Origin: an uncultured Ectothiorhodospiraceae bacterium
Lineage (GTDB): Bacteria > Pseudomonadota > Gammaproteobacteria > S012-40
Direction: 5' to 3'
NCBI GenBank assembly: GCA_945787715.1
Contig: CALZJE010000017.1
Location: forward strand, 1 to 48,833
DNA: 48,833 nucleotides
Below, one piece after another: positions 44,107-48,833 of this stretch. The notes under the pieces were generated by a model that was given only the letters and a program-made list of their open reading frames with translations, was not told the origin of the DNA and did not search any database. The stretch's first letter is position 1. Each line of letters starts with the position of its first letter. The translations under genes and the position numbers were made by a program.

Positions 44107-45095
44107 TGTTCATCATGCGATTTTTGGTCTTCTTCCAAAAGCACTCGGAGATCCTGCATGTCCTTGGGCATTTCTACCGTCCATTCAACATACTCATCTG
44201 TTTCCGGGTGAATGAAGCCCAAGGTTCTTGCATGCAGAGCTTGTCGTCGAAATTCTCTAAGCTTATCGATAAATTCTTGAGATGAATTTGGCGGAATACG
44301 TGAACGCCCTGCATAGACTGGATCCCCTACAATAGGATATTTTATATACGCCATGTGGACACGAATTTGATGTGTGCGACCGGTCTCCAGCTTCACATTG
44401 ACCAAAGTATGTGCTCGATAACGTTGCTCGACTCGGTAGTGAGTAATCGCCTCTTTAGCAGTAGAACCATGCTTTAACACAGCCATACGGGTTCGATGCG
44501 TAGGGTGACGGCCAATTGGCTCATCAATTGTCCCACCAGCAGTCATAACACCTAAAACAAACGCCTGGTATTCACGATTAAACTCTCTGGCTTGCAATTG
44601 CTGAGTTAACTTATTGTGTGAGGAAAGTGTTCGAGTAACAACCAAAATACCTGAAGTATCTTTATCCAAACGATGAATCACGCCTGCACGAGGAATTTGC
44701 GCTAGCTCTGGCGCATGATGAAGCAACGCATTGACCATTGTCCCGTCCATATTACCTGCGCCAGGATGAACGACCAATCCAGCGGGTTTATTTATGACGA
44801 TGACACTCTCATCTTCATAGATAATATTTAATGGAATTTCCTGGGGGTCCCAGCGCTCATCGACAACATCAGCCATAGCATCCTGAAGATGAATTTCAAT
44901 CAACTCACCACCCCACACTTTCTCTTTAGGTTTCGGATTCTGTCCATCTAAAAAAATGTGATTTGATTTAAACCATTGTTGAATGCGGCTTCGCGAATAA
45001 TCGCTCAAACAATGCGCAATCACTTGATCGATGCGTTTACCTGCCAGCTCTACTGGCACATTTAATGTCATTATATTTTTTTGTTGTTCAGTCAT
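44103..45095 (-). CDS. rluD: 23S rRNA pseudouridine synthase RluD
   Basis: A 330-residue enzyme that modifies U1911, U1915 and U1917 of helix 69 in E. coli. It has an N-terminal S4 RNA-binding domain (15-75; AGKRIDQVIAHCLSDYSRSRIQQWF) and the RluA-type catalytic domain with Asp144 in HRLDKDTSGILVV. Other motifs are INKPAGLVVHPG and ETGRTHQIRVH. It is divergent from bamD, the typical arrangement, and overlaps pgeF. Confidence 0.96.
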   Translation of the reverse strand: MTEQQKNIMTLNVPVELAGKRIDQVIAHCLSDYSRSRIQQWFKSNHIFLDGQNPKPKEKVWGGELIEIHLQDAMADVVDERWDPQEIPLNIIYEDESVIVINKPAGLVVHPGAGNMDGTMVNALLHHAPELAQIPRAGVIHRLDKDTSGILVVTRTLSSHNKLTQQLQAREFNREYQAFVLGVMTAGGTIDEPIGRHPTHRTRMAVLKHGSTAKEAITHYRVEQRYRAHTLVNVKLETGRTHQIRVHMAYIKYPIVGDPVYAGRSRIPPNSSQEFIDKLREFRRQALHARTLGFIHPETDEYVEWTVEMPKDMQDLRVLLEEDQKSHDEQ

Positions 45096-45201
45096 TTGAA
45101 TTGGAAGTTTGAATTTGTGCGAGATATTCGCAAAGTGAGTATATAATAGTTGGCTTACTTGTTTAGATTAATTTCGATCTCATTTTAACCAAAAAAGCAT
45201 T

Positions 45202-45951
45202 ATGTTGAAAATAAAACCCAAAATCATTTTATTACTTGTCTTCTGTTTCACTCTACTCACTGCTTGCGCAACAACGCCTGAAGATGAAGAAGAATTTGAC
45301 GATAAAACCGCAGGTGCTCTTTACGAAGAGGCCAAAGCTGCTCTTTCTCAAGAAGATTACGAGACCGCAATTCAAAAATTAGAATCATTGGAAGCACGCT
45401 TCCCTTTTGGCAAATATGCTCAACAGGCACAAATGGATATGGCGTTTGCGTATTATAAATTTGAAGAGCCGGAATCCTCTATCGCTTCAGCCAATCGCTT
45501 TATAAAACTTTACCCACGACACCCTCATGTAGATTATGCTTATTACCTGAAAGGTCTGGTGAAATTCGAACAAGGGCAAAGTGTATTTGATGGATTAGCA
45601 TCTCAAGACCCAGCCAAACGAGACCCGGAAGCCGCAAATCGCTCATTTCAATATTTCAGAGAATTAGCTAGTAAATACCCTCAAAGTAAATATTCTGCTG
45701 ATGCTATAGAGCGTATGAAGTATTTAAAAAACAATCTCGCTAAACACGAATTGTTGGCAGCACAACATTATATGGAGCGCAGTGCATATGTCGCCGCAGC
45801 TAACCGAGCAAAATATATTGTGGAAAACTTTCAAACCACACCAGTAATGCCAGACGCATTATTATTACTCGCAAACGCTTATGACAAATTACGTTTGCAC
45901 GATCTCGCTACAGATGCGAGACGTGTTTACGCTCACAATTATGAAAAATAG
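45202..45951 (+). CDS. bamD: Outer-membrane assembly lipoprotein BamD
   Basis: A 249-residue lipoprotein with lipobox LLTAC (Cys22) and a TPR superhelix (LYEEAKAALSQEDYETAIQKLESLEARFPFGKYAQQAQMDMAFAYY split over residues 45-90). It is an essential part of the BAM complex that inserts beta-barrels. Conserved SIASANRFIKLYPRHPHVDYAYYLKGL is present. A TATAAT (45142-45147) about 60 bases upstream is a likely -10, but the -35 is unclear. Confidence 0.96.
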   Translation: MLKIKPKIILLLVFCFTLLTACATTPEDEEEFDDKTAGALYEEAKAALSQEDYETAIQKLESLEARFPFGKYAQQAQMDMAFAYYKFEEPESSIASANRFIKLYPRHPHVDYAYYLKGLVKFEQGQSVFDGLASQDPAKRDPEAANRSFQYFRELASKYPQSKYSADAIERMKYLKNNLAKHELLAAQHYMERSAYVAAANRAKYIVENFQTTPVMPDALLLLANAYDKLRLHDLATDARRVYAHNYEK

Positions 45952-45975
45952 AGAATAAACCTGGAGAAGATTAAG

Positions 45976-46506
45976 ATGCTGGGATTTTTTGAAACAGTTC
46001 GAATTAGACATTCAATCAGAAAGTATCAACCAGACATGCCAGTGGAAGCAGAAAAGTTACATGCGATTTTAGAAATGGCATGTGCAGCTCCATCCGCAGG
46101 AGATCTTCAAGCATATCGCATACATGTGATATCTAAACAATCAACACGAAATGCGCTTGCAAAAGCTGCCGACAAACAAGAATTTATATCTGAAGCCCCT
46201 ATTTGCCTGGTTTTTTGTACCGATGAAATTAAGGCTGAAGAAAAATATGGGGATCGTGGGAAACAACTCTACACGGTACAAGATGCGACTATAGCAGCGG
46301 CGTATGCTCAACTTGCCATCGTAGCAGCTGGCTTAGGATCAACCTGGGTAGGCTTTTTTGATGAAAAGAATGTTGAGGAATTACTATCACTTGAAGCAGG
46401 TATAAAGCCAGTAGCAATGCTTAGCCTCGGTTATCCTGCAGAAATCCCCGAGGCCAGTTCGCGACAACCACTCGATAAAGTGGTTGTTTTTGATAGCAAA
46501 TCCTAA
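45976..46506 (+). CDS. Nitroreductase-family FMN-dependent oxidoreductase
   Basis: A 176-residue flavoprotein with the nitroreductase fold: IRHSIRKYQPDMPVE (residues 10-24), CAAPSAGDLQAYRI, QDATIAAAYAQLAIVAAGLGSTWVG and SLGYPAEIP. It likely uses NAD(P)H and FMN; the substrate is unknown. GGAGAAG precedes the ATG by 6 bases. It is 24 bp downstream of bamD on the same strand, so read-through is likely, and it converges with glnB. Confidence 0.88.
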   Translation: MLGFFETVRIRHSIRKYQPDMPVEAEKLHAILEMACAAPSAGDLQAYRIHVISKQSTRNALAKAADKQEFISEAPICLVFCTDEIKAEEKYGDRGKQLYTVQDATIAAAYAQLAIVAAGLGSTWVGFFDEKNVEELLSLEAGIKPVAMLSLGYPAEIPEASSRQPLDKVVVFDSKS

Positions 46507-46518
46507 TTACTGCTAGGG

Positions 46519-46869
<351 letters not shown>

Positions 46870-46945
46870 TTACTGACTCTATGCAATAGTAATTGATGAT
46901 TCATTTAACTTTATCATATTAACGATAATTCGCCCAAACTAGAGT

Positions 46946-48583
46946 TTAACGTATTATTTTATCGATAAATCCTGACGTGATGGGATAACGCCTGTCACGG
47001 CCAAACGCTTTAGGTGTAATTCGAATCCCAGGCGGAGCTTGTCGTCTTTTATACTCATTAATATCAACCAAGCGAGTGACCTTGCAAACTACGTTTTCGT
47101 CGAAACCTTGAGCAATGATTTCATCAATAGACATTTCTTGTTCGATATACAACTCCAGAATCGCATCTAGAACCTCATATTCAGGCAAACTATCCTGGTC
47201 GGTCTGATCTTCCCGCAACTCTGCAGAGGGTGGCCGTTCGATAATCCGAGTTGGTATAAGTTCCGATTCCTGATTGCAATGCCGAGACAATGCGAACACC
47301 AGCGTTTTAGGTACATCTTTCAATACATCAAAACCACCCGCCATATCACCGTACAAGGTGGAATATCCAACCGCCATCTCACTCTTGTTTCCAGTTGTTA
47401 GCACCATGGCACCTTTTTTATTAGAGATTGCCATTAATATCAGACCGCGGATTCTCGCTTGAATATTCTCTTCAGTTGCATCAACAGGTCTACCTTCAAA
47501 CTCTGGTGTAAGCATGTTAAGAAAAGTTTCAAACGCTGGTTCGATAGGGATAACTTTATAATTAACCGATAGTCCTTGCGCCATTGTTTCTGCATCGGTC
47601 AAACTAATACCTGACGTAAAGCGCGTGGGTAACATCACGGCTTCTACATTTTCAACACCCAACGCATCAATTGCTATGACTAAGGTAAGTGCTGAATCGA
47701 TTCCACCTGATAATCCAATGACTACGCCTTTGAATCCATTCTTTCCAACATAATCCCGAACACCTAAAACCAAGGCTTGATAGATTGCATCAAGTTTTTG
47801 CGGATGTGGCACAATTTTCGACGGTTTAGGCGCTAATGTATTCTTATCTATCTCGATAATTTCTAGCTGCTCTTGATATGCCGCGAGACGTGTTGTTATT
47901 TCTGATTTGGCATTCATGACAAAAGATGCACCATCAAAAACCAACTCGTCTTGCCCGCCAACAAGGTTTAAATAGACAACAGATACGCCATTTTCTTCCG
48001 CACGTTTGGCAACACTGGCTTCGCGATTAAGATATTTACCCTGATGAAAGGGAGACGCATTGATATTGATAATTAACTGCGCACCTCGGGTAACTGCTGC
48101 TTTAGTCGGCCCAGGCTCCCAGATATCTTCACAAATAGTAAGCCCAATTTTTATCTCTTTAATCTCGACCACACACGCTTTTTTACCGGAATGAAAATAG
48201 CGCTTTTCATCAAAAACACTGTAATTTGGCAAAGCCCATTTATCATAAACAGCCAGTATTTTTCCGTCACGGATATATGCGGCGGAATTGTATGCTTTAC
48301 CGTCAACCAGTCTAGGTAACCCCAAAATAACATCAATATCGAGAGTGCTTGCTAAGATTTGATCCATCGCCTGCTCAACCTGAATATACAGGCCTTTGCG
48401 ATACAAAAGATCTTCAGGTGGGTAACCCGTAATTGTTAACTCAGGAAACACGATTAGATCTGAGGATAGTAGTTTTGCTTCGGCGATAGATTTCAGAATA
48501 CACACTGTATTCCCTCGAATATCCCCGACTTTAAGATTAATTTGCGCTAAAGCTATTTTTATAGGTTGATAACTGGCTTGCAT
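46946..48583 (-). CDS. nadE: Glutamine-dependent NAD+ synthetase
   Basis: A 545-residue two-domain enzyme for the last step of NAD synthesis. The N-terminal nitrilase-type glutaminase domain has the Glu48-Lys115-Cys151 triad (VFPELTITGYPPEDLL, YDKWALPNYSVFDE, GLTICEDIWEPGP). The C-terminal synthetase domain has the PP-loop SGGIDS (292-297). Further conserved segments are TTGNKSEMAVGYSTLYGDMAGGF and the C-terminal KRRQAPPGIRITPKAFGRDRRYP. Ammonia is channelled between the domains. PII control of glutamine-dependent NadE is documented in Azospirillum, so the pairing with glnB is meaningful. Confidence 0.97.
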   Translation of the reverse strand: MQASYQPIKIALAQINLKVGDIRGNTVCILKSIAEAKLLSSDLIVFPELTITGYPPEDLLYRKGLYIQVEQAMDQILASTLDIDVILGLPRLVDGKAYNSAAYIRDGKILAVYDKWALPNYSVFDEKRYFHSGKKACVVEIKEIKIGLTICEDIWEPGPTKAAVTRGAQLIININASPFHQGKYLNREASVAKRAEENGVSVVYLNLVGGQDELVFDGASFVMNAKSEITTRLAAYQEQLEIIEIDKNTLAPKPSKIVPHPQKLDAIYQALVLGVRDYVGKNGFKGVVIGLSGGIDSALTLVIAIDALGVENVEAVMLPTRFTSGISLTDAETMAQGLSVNYKVIPIEPAFETFLNMLTPEFEGRPVDATEENIQARIRGLILMAISNKKGAMVLTTGNKSEMAVGYSTLYGDMAGGFDVLKDVPKTLVFALSRHCNQESELIPTRIIERPPSAELREDQTDQDSLPEYEVLDAILELYIEQEMSIDEIIAQGFDENVVCKVTRLVDINEYKRRQAPPGIRITPKAFGRDRRYPITSGFIDKIIR

Positions 48584-48833
48584 TTATTTAGATACCTAGT
48601 GGGAATTTTTACACTGGAAAAGCTGCATCATATCGAATAACCGAGGGAATGGCGATATTTTGGACGACTCAACAACTTCTCACCTGGAGAAAGGCCAATA
48701 AAGGCACACTCCTCACTCCATAATCCCATCAGATCTATCTCACAGTTCATAACATTATCACTTCATATTATAAATTAAATGCCGATTACTGAACTTGAAA
48801 TGATTTAAAATCTCGCGTAGAAGTTATTGGATA
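48584..48833. other. Right-edge stretch without a recognisable gene
   Basis: 250 bp. Only a 40-codon minus-strand frame (MNCEIDLMGLWSEECAFIGL onward) is present, without a good ribosome-binding site or recognisable similarity. The nadE promoter must lie here, but I cannot assign it. Confidence 0.4.

Noticed and set aside
48620-48755. 40-codon minus-strand frame at the right edge
   Set aside because: No good ribosome-binding site and no recognised similarity; I considered a transposase fragment but saw no supporting motif.

Overview
The window is chromosomal DNA from a moderately AT-rich gammaproteobacterium. The evidence is the gene set and order: priA, a coaE-zapD-yacG block beside pilDCB, pilA and pilRS; ispB divergent from rplU-rpmA-obgE-proB; rpsT divergent from murJ-ribF-ileS-lspA; a mutT-thiE fusion; rluD-pgeF divergent from bamD; nadE-glnB. 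I cannot place it safely below class level. Most of the window is conserved housekeeping DNA, and the accessory material lies mainly in the first 12 kb.

Left part (1-12.5 kb). A decayed C-terminal piece of a group II intron reverse transcriptase/maturase sits on the left edge, with an in-frame TAG. Next come a lipoprotein with a beta-propeller domain and a 170-bp MITE-like element with terminal inverted repeats and an 8-bp target duplication. A four-gene MacA/MacB-type exporter operon follows (adaptor, ATPase, two separate permeases). Then there are a small exported protein, a clade-3-type catalase, and a two-gene unit of a putative outer-membrane protein and a membrane-anchored retropepsin-like protease.

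Middle part (12.5-29.4 kb). This holds a SulP anion transporter, a HIT hydrolase, an MgtC-like protein and the replication-restart helicase PriA. PriA is preceded by about 500 bp without genes that carries a cluster of DnaA-box-like 9-mers. The type IV pilus block follows on the minus strand: PP0621-type protein, pilS, pilR, pilA, pilB, pilC, pilD, then a single reading frame joining dephospho-CoA kinase to the FtsZ-associated protein ZapD, then yacG. Sensor, regulator, pilin, assembly ATPase, platform and peptidase are all present and intact.

Right part (29.4-48.8 kb). The plus strand carries rplU-rpmA, obgE-proB, murJ (apparently with a CUG start), ribF-ileS-lspA-nudix/thiE and amt. Beyond these are a PilZ protein, a probable unannotated small RNA, a ZIP metal transporter, rluD-pgeF, bamD, a nitroreductase and nadE-glnB. 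amt and glnB are about 5 kb apart rather than adjacent.

The observations most worth following are: (1) the candidate small RNA near 42.28-42.40 kb, which carries two identical copies of a 9-mer resembling the 16S anti-Shine-Dalgarno sequence; (2) the CoaE-ZapD fusion; (3) the MITE with a clear target duplication; (4) the DnaA-box cluster before priA; (5) the structured pilA 3' UTR; (6) the CUG start of murJ. I saw no CRISPR array, rRNA or tRNA.
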